The position numbers and the translations under genes are program-made. Below are positions 1 through 6,933 of a stretch of 7,374 bases of DNA, in pieces. Positions within the stretch are counted from its first letter, which is position 1. The number at the start of each line of letters is the position of its first letter. The stretch is from NCBI GenBank assembly GCA_021767305.1, contig JAASTL010000034.1, positions 1 through 7,374 of the forward strand, in the 5' to 3' direction. The stretch comes from Piscirickettsiaceae bacterium (GTDB lineage Bacteria; Pseudomonadota; Gammaproteobacteria; Thiomicrospirales; Thiomicrospiraceae). Below the pieces are notes generated by a model. The model worked only from the letters and a program-made list of their open reading frames with translations, was not told the DNA's origin and made no database searches.

Positions 1-981
1 CTACTGGTATTGTCGGAAGATATAGAATCCGGAATTCAGGATGCAAAATTTCCTCAATTACTCGATTTTTTACAGCCTGAAGATTTGCTGGTTTTTAATA
101 ATACCAAGGTCATTCCCGCACGATTATTTGGGCAAAAACAGACGGGCGGCAAAATTGAGTTGCTGATTGAGAGAGTGGTGGATGAGAAAACCTTACTGAC
201 CCATATCCGCTCAAGTCGCTCGCCTAAGCCAGGAACCATTTTAAATATAGAAAATGCGTTTGATGTAGAAGTAACAGGGCGTAAAGAAGACCTATTTATT
301 GTTGAAGTTAAAGGCAAGCTTACGGCCTTGGAACTAGTCGAAAAGCATGGTCATATGCCGCTACCTCCTTACATTGAACGTAAAGAGGATGAGGAAGAAG
401 ACAAGGAACGTTATCAAACTGTCTACTCTGAGAAACCGGGGGCAGTAGCGGCGCCAACAGCCGGTCTGCATTTTGATGAGGCTTTAATGGAAGAGATTAA
501 AGCCAAGGGTGTTGGAATTGGTTTTGTGACTTTACATGTGGGTGCCGGCACCTTTAAACCGGTTCAAGTTGATGATATTGCCGAACATGTCATGCACTCT
601 GAATATCTTGAAGTCACACAAGAACTGGTGGAACAGGTTAGAGCAACGCGTGCTAAAGGCGGCAGAGTGATTGCGGTTGGAACCACTTCTGTTCGCTGTT
701 TGGAGAGCGCAGCGAGTTTTAGTGACGATGGCAAGGTAGCGCCTTATCAAGGGGATACGGATATCTTTATTACCCCTGGCTATGAGTTCAAAGAAGTGGA
801 TGTCTTACTGACTAATTTCCACTTACCTGAATCAACTTTGATTATGTTGGTTTCTGCCTTAGCAGGTTATGAAAGAACAATGAATGCATATAAGCACGCC
901 GTGCAACAGCAATATAGATTTTTTAGTTATGGGGATGCCATGTTGGTCTTTCCAAAAAATAGAGCTTCACAAATCGACTAG
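1..981 (+). CDS. queA: S-adenosylmethionine:tRNA ribosyltransferase-isomerase (QueA), 5' end cut by window
   Basis: QueA transfers and isomerises the ribosyl part of S-adenosylmethionine onto 7-aminomethyl-7-deazaguanine in tRNA, giving epoxyqueuosine, the penultimate step of queuosine synthesis in the cytoplasm. The frame is open from base 1 ([11 protein letters not shown]), so the TTG at 10 is not the real start; by recalled comparison with E. coli QueA (356 residues) about 27 N-terminal residues are missing. The 326 visible residues carry the family blocks: [10 protein letters not shown] (33-42), [14 protein letters not shown] (145-158), LHVGAGTF (178-185), GTTSVR (227-232), NFHLPESTL (272-280) and FFSYGDAM (307-314). 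The C-terminus is intact and ends with TAG. The next gene, tgt, acts earlier in the same pathway and is usually cotranscribed with queA, but a 170-bp structured gap separates them here. Identity is very secure. Confidence 0.97.
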   Translation, partial: LLVLSEDIESGIQDAKFPQLLDFLQPEDLLVFNNTKVIPARLFGQKQTGGKIELLIERVVDEKTLLTHIRSSRSPKPGTILNIENAFDVEVTGRKEDLFIVEVKGKLTALELVEKHGHMPLPPYIERKEDEEEDKERYQTVYSEKPGAVAAPTAGLHFDEALMEEIKAKGVGIGFVTLHVGAGTFKPVQVDDIAEHVMHSEYLEVTQELVEQVRATRAKGGRVIAVGTTSVRCLESAASFSDDGKVAPYQGDTDIFITPGYEFKEVDVLLTNFHLPESTLIMLVSALAGYERTMNAYKHAVQQQYRFFSYGDAMLVFPKNRASQID

Positions 982-1009
982 TGGGCTGCATATGCCTTTT
1001 TCTGCGCTT

Positions 1010-1046
1010 CCGTTACTCATGTACCTAGACGTACACTGCGTTACGG
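1010..1046. repeat. Imperfect palindrome in the queA-tgt gap, possible dispersed intergenic repeat
   Basis: An outer arm ccgttac (1010-1016) pairs with gttacgg (1040-1046) except for one T/T mismatch. An inner arm tgtac (1020-1024) pairs perfectly with gtaca (1031-1035) around the six-base loop ctagac. The arms are joined by small internal loops (tca against ctgc). No T-run follows, so this is not a standard intrinsic terminator. The style, a GTAC-type inner stem flanked by CGTTAC arms, resembles palindromic elements scattered between genes in some gammaproteobacteria. That membership is an inference, because only one copy is present in this window. Confidence 0.5.
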
Positions 1047-1104
1047 TTCTCGAAGAAAGACATCTTCACCTCACTATTCAATCTGTGAGAACACTATTTT
1101 ATGC

Positions 1105-2285
<1,181 letters not shown>

Positions 2286-2309
2286 CGCAAGTAAGATTAA
2301 ACTTAGATT

Positions 2310-2331
2310 TTTTGGCTCAGCTGTGCCAAAA
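2310..2331. promoter_or_regulatory. 22-bp dyad-symmetric site upstream of yajC, operator-like
   Basis: Arms TTTTGGC (2310-2316) and GCCAAAA (2325-2331) are perfect inverted repeats. The centre adds CAG/CTG, leaving only one mismatched pair (T2317/T2324) in 22 bases. Because T-bases precede and A-bases follow the stem, the polarity is the reverse of a terminator, and the centre leaves no spare loop if fully paired. A protein-binding DNA operator is a reasonable reading. It lies 70-92 bases upstream of the yajC start codon. The binding protein is unknown. Confidence 0.35.
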
Positions 2332-2345
2332 TACATCGGTTAATT

Positions 2346-2374
2346 TTTACCTAGTTGGGTCTTATGCCTATTAG
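2346..2374 (+). promoter_or_regulatory. Weak sigma-70 promoter candidate for yajC
   Basis: TTTACC (2346-2351) and TATTAG (2369-2374) each match four of six consensus bases and are separated by exactly 17 bases. Transcription would start near 2381, giving a leader of about 20 bases that contains the strong yajC Shine-Dalgarno sequence. In AT-rich DNA such matches arise by chance, so this is only a candidate. Confidence 0.25.
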
Positions 2375-2401
2375 GTTATTTGTTTTTATTAGGAGAAAAA
2401 T

Positions 2402-2731
2402 ATGAGCTTTTTTATCAGTGATGCAATGGCAGAAGGTGCAGCAGCGGCACAAGGTGGCGGCTGGGAAGGTTTAATTCCTTTAGTTCTTTTGTTTGTGGTT
2501 TTCTATTTTTTGTTGATTCGTCCTCAGCAGAAAAAAGTAAAAGCTCATAAAGCATTGGTAGAAGCCCTTAAGAAAGGCGATGAAGTCGTAACTTATGGTG
2601 GTCTTGCCGGTGTACTTCGTAGCGTTAGCGATAACTTCTGTGACCTAGAAATCGCAGATAACATTACGGTTAAAATCGAACGTCAAAACATTGCGCGTTT
2701 ATTGCCAAAAGGCACATTAAAAGGCGAATAA
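2402..2731 (+). CDS. yajC: Preprotein translocase accessory subunit YajC
   Basis: YajC is a small inner-membrane protein that associates with SecD and SecF around the SecYEG protein-export channel. The 109-residue product has the family's usual length (about 110) and its typical start, MSFFISDAMA. An Ala/Gly-rich N-terminus is followed by one transmembrane helix (about residues 23-39), then RPQQKK at 40-45 and a cytoplasmic domain with the KGDEVVTYGGL motif (58-68) and a LPKGT ending. A clear AGGAG Shine-Dalgarno sequence (2391-2395) lies six bases before the ATG and fixes the start. The gap to secD is 151 bases, rather long for this conserved pair, and contains two hairpins. Confidence 0.97.
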   Translation: MSFFISDAMAEGAAAAQGGGWEGLIPLVLLFVVFYFLLIRPQQKKVKAHKALVEALKKGDEVVTYGGLAGVLRSVSDNFCDLEIADNITVKIERQNIARLLPKGTLKGE

Positions 2732-2741
2732 AGTCTTTTTC

Positions 2742-2761
2742 GGAAAGCGCTTCTGCTTTCC
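2742..2761 (+). other. Perfect stem-loop just after yajC
   Basis: A seven-base-pair perfect stem (ggaaagc 2742-2748, gctttcc 2755-2761) encloses the six-base loop gcttct. There is no T-run after it, so it does not look like a terminator alone. It begins 10 bases after the yajC stop codon and only three bases before the next, longer hairpin. The two together may protect the yajC message or form a folded secD leader. Confidence 0.5.
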
Positions 2762-2764
2762 ACT

Positions 2765-2809
2765 AGGGGGTGTAGTCAAAGGTAGCCTAACCTTTCTATC
2801 ACCCCTTTT
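2765..2809 (+). terminator. Long hairpin plus TTTT between yajC and secD, terminator or attenuator candidate
   Basis: The stem is built from aggggg-tg (2765-2772) pairing with caccccTT (2800-2807; one G-U pair), then tag/cta (2773-2775 with 2796-2798, T2799 bulged), then a perfect aaaggt/accttt inner stem (2778-2783 with 2790-2795) with a six-base loop. T2806-T2809 follow the C-run, as in an intrinsic terminator. The short T-tract, ending in G, suggests partial termination. It would reduce secDF relative to yajC or act as a regulated attenuator. No alternative antiterminator fold was worked out. Confidence 0.45.
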
Positions 2810-2836
2810 GTAGTTTATAGAGTTCGGTTTTATGAA
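2808..2836 (+). promoter_or_regulatory. Weak sigma-70 promoter candidate for secDF
   Basis: TTGTAG (2808-2813, three of six consensus bases) and TATGAA (2831-2836, four of six) are separated by 17 bases. They follow directly after the yajC-secD hairpin, the place where a promoter would be needed if that hairpin terminates transcription. The predicted start near 2843 would give a leader of about 40 bases before the secD ATG at 2883. The match is poor, so the evidence is mainly positional. Confidence 0.22.
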
Positions 2837-2882
2837 CCTAAACTAATCAAATAAAAACCAATCAAAATTGGATTGCTTCAAT

Positions 2883-4766
2883 ATGTTTCAAAAACAAAAT
2901 GCCGCACCAGCCAATACCAACACGACTTGGCGTTACTTATTGTTGGTCATTATTACGGTCTTAGGTTTAACCTACGCCATGCCAAACTTGTTTGGTGATG
3001 ATCCAGCAGTACAAGTGTCTCCAGCCAAATCGGTTGAATTCAATCAACAAACTCAAACCCAGGTTGCTGAAATTCTAGAAAAAGCCAATTTGGCAGTAAA
3101 ATCTTCAGTCTTTGAAAACGGCCGTTTTCTAATACGTTTTGAAAACACCGAAGATCAACTTAAAGCCAAATCTTTATTGAAAGAAGCGATGGGTAGAACG
3201 GCGGTAGTCGCACTTAACTTAGCGCCGGCAACCCCTGCGTTTTTGCAGAGTGTAAGTGCAGAGCCCATGTATCTTGGTTTGGACTTACGTGGTGGGGTGC
3301 ATTTCTTAATGGACGTAGACATGGAAGCGGCAGTTGCCAAAGCCTATGAACGTTACATTGATGAAGTCAAAGGCGCTTTGCGTAAAGAACGTGTGCGTTA
3401 TATCTCGGTAGAGGTAGAGAACGAAGCACTGGAAATTCAATTTAAAGATATGGCGACCTTGCAAACCGGTGAAGTCTTGTTGAAAGAGACGTTTGCGGAT
3501 CGATTTACTTTTAAAGAAGATCAGACCACTGCAGCGCCTAAAGTGCTGATGAGTTTGTCTGCATCCACGATTGCGGAAACCAAAAAGTATGCCTTACAAC
3601 AAAACATTACTACTTTGCGTAACCGTATTAACGAGTTAGGTGTAGCCGAGCCCGTGATTCAACAGCAGGGTGATCGTCGCATTGTGGTGCAGTTGCCGGG
3701 TGTTCAAGACACTGCCCGTGCAAAAGAAATTTTGGGTGCCACCGCTACGTTGGAATTCCGTTTAGTAGAGGAAAGAGGTGATCCATACCGTGCAGAGAAA
3801 ACCGGTTATGCGCCTAACGGTTCTATTCTGCAAAAATTCCGTGATGGACGCCCAATTTTGCTTAAGCGTCGCATTATTGTGAGTGGTGAAAACGTCATTA
3901 ATGCTCAGTCGGGTATTGATCCAGAGCAAGGCTCTCCTCAAGTATCGGTCACACTTGATGGTGCTGGTGGTCGTAAGATGTTGGCAACCACTAAAGAAAA
4001 CGTCGGTAATCGTATGGCGGTGCTGTTCATTGAAAACCGCGTGGAAACGATTGAAGAAAATGGCGTTAAAGTCAAAAAGCGTATTACCACTAAAGACGTT
4101 ATCAATGCCGCGGTAATTCGTGGGCAATTTGCCAACCGTTTCCAAATCACAGGATTGGATTCACCGCAAGAAGCGCAAGATTTAGCACTGCTATTACGAG
4201 CTGGTGCGCTGGCTGCGCCAATGGAAATTGTTGAAGAAAGAACGGTTGGTCCAAGCTTAGGTCAAGACAACATTAACCAAGGTTTCATGTCGGTGATTGT
4301 TGGTTTCATTTTGGTGTTGATTGTGATGGCATGGCGTTACAAGTTCTTTGGTATGGTTGCCAATGCGGCGCTGCTACTGAACTTAGTGATTATTGTGGCG
4401 GTACTTTCTATGCTGCAAGCTACCCTGACTTTACCCGGTATTGCCGGTATTGTTTTAACTGTGGGGATGGCGGTAGATGCCAACGTGCTGATATTTGAAC
4501 GTATTCGCGAAGAACTCAAAAATAGCTCTATTCAAACTGCCATCAATGCCGGTTATGAAAAAGCATTTGTGACCATTGCCGATGCTAATATCACCACACT
4601 ATTGGCGGCGATTGTTCTATTTAGCTTTGGTACTGGACCGATTAAAGGGTTTGCAATTACCCTATCAATTGGGATTCTAACCTCGATGTTTACTGCCATC
4701 TTAGGTACAAGGGTGATTATCAACCTGATGTATGGCAATAAGCGTGTTGAGAAGTTATCGATTTAG
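2883..4766 (+). CDS. secD: Protein translocase subunit SecD
   Basis: SecD is an inner-membrane RND-superfamily protein that works with SecF to complete export of proteins on the periplasmic side of SecYEG, powered by the proton gradient. I chose the ATG at 2883 (627 residues; E. coli has 615), because its product MFQKQN...WRYLLLVI leads directly into the first membrane helix; a TTG at 2868 would add only five residues. Features in ATG numbering: helix 1 at about 17-33, LGLDLRGGVHFLM (131-143) opening the large periplasmic domain, GVAEPV (253-258), LPGVQDTARAKEILGATATLEFRL from 271, and five further helices from about 466 to 610. The conserved helix-4 acid, equivalent to E. coli D519, is D532 in AVDANVLIFERI. 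secF follows nine bases later. Translation-start signals are weak (TTGGA about ten bases upstream). Confidence 0.97.
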   Translation: MFQKQNAAPANTNTTWRYLLLVIITVLGLTYAMPNLFGDDPAVQVSPAKSVEFNQQTQTQVAEILEKANLAVKSSVFENGRFLIRFENTEDQLKAKSLLKEAMGRTAVVALNLAPATPAFLQSVSAEPMYLGLDLRGGVHFLMDVDMEAAVAKAYERYIDEVKGALRKERVRYISVEVENEALEIQFKDMATLQTGEVLLKETFADRFTFKEDQTTAAPKVLMSLSASTIAETKKYALQQNITTLRNRINELGVAEPVIQQQGDRRIVVQLPGVQDTARAKEILGATATLEFRLVEERGDPYRAEKTGYAPNGSILQKFRDGRPILLKRRIIVSGENVINAQSGIDPEQGSPQVSVTLDGAGGRKMLATTKENVGNRMAVLFIENRVETIEENGVKVKKRITTKDVINAAVIRGQFANRFQITGLDSPQEAQDLALLLRAGALAAPMEIVEERTVGPSLGQDNINQGFMSVIVGFILVLIVMAWRYKFFGMVANAALLLNLVIIVAVLSMLQATLTLPGIAGIVLTVGMAVDANVLIFERIREELKNSSIQTAINAGYEKAFVTIADANITTLLAAIVLFSFGTGPIKGFAITLSIGILTSMFTAILGTRVIINLMYGNKRVEKLSI

Positions 4767-4775
4767 GGTGGAATC

Positions 4776-5798
4776 ATGAGTACAGAACAAGAAACAAAAA
4801 TGATTAATTTTATGGGCCAACGCAAACTAGCGATGGCGTTTTCTATCTTCATGATTATTGCCTCGTTTGCAGGTTTATGGTTCAAAGGTTTAAATTTCGG
4901 TATCGACTTTACTGGCGGTACCTTAATTGAAGTCTCTTACCCAACCCCGGTTGATCTGAAAGAGATGCGACAAGACCTAACTGCAGCAAGTTATGATGAG
5001 GCTGTGGTACAGCACTTTGGTTCCGCAGAAGACGTATTGATTCGTATTGCACCGCGTGAGGGCATGAACTCTGCACAGTTAAGTAACCAAGTGATGGATG
5101 CGCTAAAAGCGGCTTCTGAAGAAGAAATTACGCTGCGTCGTGTGGAGTTTGTTGGACCGCAAGTGGGTGACGAACTGACTGAAGATGGTGCTTTAGCCGT
5201 GCTTTATGCGCTGTTTGGTATTTTGATTTATGTCGCTTTACGATTTGAGTGGCGTTTTTCGGTGGGTTCGGTTATTGCTTTGATTCACGATGTCATTATT
5301 ACCGTTGGGGTGTTTGCTTGGACACAAATGCAATTTGATTTAACGGTATTGGCAGCAATTCTGGCGGTTATTGGTTACTCTTTGAACGATACCATCGTTG
5401 TGTTTGACCGTGTGCGTGAAAACTTCCGTACTATGCGTGAGGGCACGCCGGTTGAGGTGACTAACACGGCCATCAACCAAATGTTATCGCGTACCATCAT
5501 GACCTCTTTAACTACTTTGTTGGTGTTATTGGCACTCTTCTTCTTAGGTGGTGAGATTATTCATGGCTTTGCTGCTGCCTTAATTGTGGGTGTGGTTGTG
5601 GGTACCTTCTCATCCACCTATGTCGCCAGTGCGACTGCTTTGATGTTGGGTGTGTCTAAAGAAGACTTGATGAAAGCGCCAGCTGAAGGCGTTGACCGTG
5701 AAGCTGCAGAAGCGGAATTGCAAAGAGCTTTCTTAGAAGCCGAAGCCAAGCGTGAAGCGCGTTTAGCAAAACAAGGTAAGCCAGTTGATGACGAGTAA
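4776..5798 (+). CDS. secF: Protein translocase subunit SecF
   Basis: SecF pairs with SecD in the membrane to drive the late, proton-powered stage of Sec-dependent export. The 340-residue product has the family layout: helix 1 at about 18-36, FGIDFTGGTLIEV (41-53) opening the periplasmic domain, RRVEFVGPQVG (121-131), then five helices between about 138 and 292. Conserved membrane residues are visible: GYSLNDTIVVFDRVREN (200-216, including D211) and R239 in MLSRTIMTS, which corresponds to E. coli R247. The ATG follows secD by nine bases, with a GGTGGA Shine-Dalgarno-like stretch adjacent to the secD stop codon, so the two are surely cotranslated. A second ATG at 4800 is possible but would remove the N-terminal cytoplasmic residues. 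The C-terminus carries a charged, Ala/Glu-rich tail (about 302-340) that is longer than in E. coli (323 residues) and probably helical. Confidence 0.97.
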   Translation: MSTEQETKMINFMGQRKLAMAFSIFMIIASFAGLWFKGLNFGIDFTGGTLIEVSYPTPVDLKEMRQDLTAASYDEAVVQHFGSAEDVLIRIAPREGMNSAQLSNQVMDALKAASEEEITLRRVEFVGPQVGDELTEDGALAVLYALFGILIYVALRFEWRFSVGSVIALIHDVIITVGVFAWTQMQFDLTVLAAILAVIGYSLNDTIVVFDRVRENFRTMREGTPVEVTNTAINQMLSRTIMTSLTTLLVLLALFFLGGEIIHGFAAALIVGVVVGTFSSTYVASATALMLGVSKEDLMKAPAEGVDREAAEAELQRAFLEAEAKREARLAKQGKPVDDE

Positions 5799-5825
5799 TA
5801 GCTTTTCAGCTTAAATCATCCATTT

Positions 5826-5851
5826 AAAACCAGCATCTTGCTGGTTTTTTT
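5826..5851 (+). terminator. Strong intrinsic terminator after secF
   Basis: A perfect ten-base-pair stem (aaaaccagca 5826-5835 with tgctggtttt 5839-5848) closes a three-base loop and ends in a run of seven T (5845-5851). It lies 28 bases after the secF stop and marks the end of the secDF transcript. The A-run on the left could allow it to work in both directions, but no minus-strand gene ends here. Confidence 0.93.
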
Positions 5852-5932
5852 GTATCTGCAAAAAATTTTTCACAGAGTCTGTAATAAATAGCCTCTTTAG
5901 TCCGTCTAATAGCATTATGATAAAACCCAGTA

Positions 5933-5956
5933 TTCTCAATACCAGTTCTCAATACC
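5933..5956. repeat. Two exact 11-bp direct repeats upstream of the sigma factor gene
   Basis: TTCTCAATACC occurs at 5933-5943 and again at 5946-5956, separated by AG, giving a 13-base period. The pair lies 46-69 bases before the sigma factor start codon. A TATGAT hexamer at 5916-5921 resembles a -10 box but lacks a convincing -35 partner. If it is used, the repeats would fall at the transcription start, a common operator position. The regulatory role is inference. The repeat itself is directly visible. Confidence 0.45.
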
Positions 5957-6001
5957 TGATCGGTTGAGCAGAAGCGTTGTTGCAAAAAAGGATTACATTG
6001 C

Positions 6002-6622
6002 ATGTCATCAGAATTAAACACTCAGGCCGTTGTCGATTCAGTTGGCGAGCATTTTGGTGATGCGCAAGCATTTGAACAGATGCGGCTGGAGATGCTCAAA
6101 TTTGCAGTTTTACAATTACAAGATGAATGCCTTGCTGAAGATGCTGTGCAAGAGGCAATGCTGTCAGCGTATAAAAACTTAGCAAAATTTGCCCGAAAGT
6201 CTGCCTTTAAAACATGGGTGTTCGCCATCCTTAAAAATAAAATTATTGATATTTTGCGTAAGGGAAATCGAGAAATTAGCGTGAACCCACTGGCAGATAA
6301 AGATGAAGAGGGCTTATCTAATACTTTGTTCGATCATCGCGGTCATTGGACTCAAGAAACCAAACCAGAATCTTGGTCTGCCCCCATGGAATCAGTGAAA
6401 CAGCAACAATTTTGGCAAGTGTTTGAAGCTTGCTTAAATCATCTCCCAGAGACCTTGGGGCGTGCATTTATGATGCGTGAGTTTATTGAACTGGAAAGAG
6501 ATGAAATCTGTGAAACCTTAGCCATTAGTGAAAGTAACCTTTACGTCATTTTATATCGCTCCAGATTGCGTTTGAGAGAGTGTTTAGAGAATAACTGGTT
6601 TACCGAGGGAGAGAGTTTATGA
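6002..6622 (+). CDS. ECF-type RNA polymerase sigma-70 family factor
   Basis: This is a two-domain alternative sigma factor that would direct RNA polymerase to a small set of promoters. Region 2 spans about residues 25-90 and includes DAVQEAMLSAYKNL (47-60) and the promoter-melting and -10-reading stretch FKTWVFAILKNKIIDILR (69-86). A linker with DHRGHW (111-116) follows. Region 4 spans about 135-196, with LPETLGRAFMMREF, a DEICETLAISESNLYVILYRSR helix-turn-helix and the LRLRECLENNWF ending. That linker and ending recall the sigma family labelled TIGR02943 in protein databases, named from memory. Length (206) is typical. An AAGGA Shine-Dalgarno sequence lies nine bases before the ATG. The stop overlaps the next gene's start (ATGA), so the two are translationally coupled. 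Its regulon is not shown; the converging HvfX-like gene suggests metal or copper stress. Confidence 0.93.
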   Translation: MSSELNTQAVVDSVGEHFGDAQAFEQMRLEMLKFAVLQLQDECLAEDAVQEAMLSAYKNLAKFARKSAFKTWVFAILKNKIIDILRKGNREISVNPLADKDEEGLSNTLFDHRGHWTQETKPESWSAPMESVKQQQFWQVFEACLNHLPETLGRAFMMREFIELERDEICETLAISESNLYVILYRSRLRLRECLENNWFTEGESL

Positions 6623-6861
6623 TGAACTGCAAACAAGCCACTCGGCTCATGTCGGAAGCAATGGAACGCCCTTTAACTTTTCAAGAGAAAGCCTCATTAA
6701 GTTTGCATCGAGGCATGTGTTCAGGATGTCGCAATTTTGGTAAACAGATGGGGGAAATTAGAAATCTATGTCAAGAATACGCTCATGAAACTGGAACTGA
6801 AGAACTTAAAGAGAATAAGCTAACAGAGGCTGAGCAAGTGGATAAAACATCGAAAGATTAG
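6619..6861 (+). CDS. Small soluble zinc-finger anti-sigma factor (probable)
   Basis: The 80-residue product probably binds and restrains the sigma factor encoded just upstream. It carries the zinc anti-sigma (zf-HC2/ZAS) pattern C4-x25-H30-x3-C34-x2-C37, with a further cysteine at C51. No membrane-spanning segment is present, so it should be cytoplasmic. Residues from about 55 onward are charged and probably disordered. The ATG at 6619 overlaps the sigma stop by four bases; a second ATG at 6622 is equally readable. A GAGGGAG Shine-Dalgarno-like stretch begins at 6605. Soluble ZAS proteins of this type can sense redox state or metals by losing zinc, but no signal can be deduced from sequence alone. 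Anti-sigma assignment rests on the motif, size and gene position. Confidence 0.82.
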   Translation: MMNCKQATRLMSEAMERPLTFQEKASLSLHRGMCSGCRNFGKQMGEIRNLCQEYAHETGTEELKENKLTEAEQVDKTSKD

Positions 6862-6933
6862 CTTTAGAAATATAGGTCAAAAAAATAGATTTAAAATGTC
6901 ATTCATTCATTGCGAGGTGAATTAAAGGAATGG

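Noticed and set aside
10..12. TTG as the start codon of queA
   Set aside because: The frame is open to base 1 and the residues before the TTG still match the QueA N-terminal region; about 27 residues are simply outside the window.
2858..2871. Minus-strand terminator (CCAAT/ATTGG stem followed by TTTTTATTT on the minus strand)
   Set aside because: The stem is only five mostly A-T pairs and no minus-strand gene ends here.
2868..2882. TTG start adding five residues to SecD
   Set aside because: The ATG at 2883 gives a natural SecD N-terminus; the TTG lies inside a small hairpin and has no better ribosome-binding site.
3762..4145. Minus-strand 127-codon frame inside secD
   Set aside because: It is antisense to a clearly conserved secD coding region and resembles no known protein.
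5893..5921. Full sigma-70 promoter for the sigma factor gene
   Set aside because: TATGAT at 5916-5921 is a good -10 match, but the hexamer 17 bases upstream (CTCTTT) matches only one -35 position, so it is not annotated as a promoter.
5824..6021. Minus-strand 65-codon frame upstream of the sigma gene
   Set aside because: It covers the secF terminator and the sigma start, lacks a domain, and has no visible ribosome-binding support.
6862..6933. Bidirectional terminator between the convergent anti-sigma and HvfX-like genes
   Set aside because: Only a five-pair ATTCA/TGAAT stem with an eight-base loop is visible and no T-run follows it in either direction; the gap is AT-rich with an ATTC-ATTC-ATT run.
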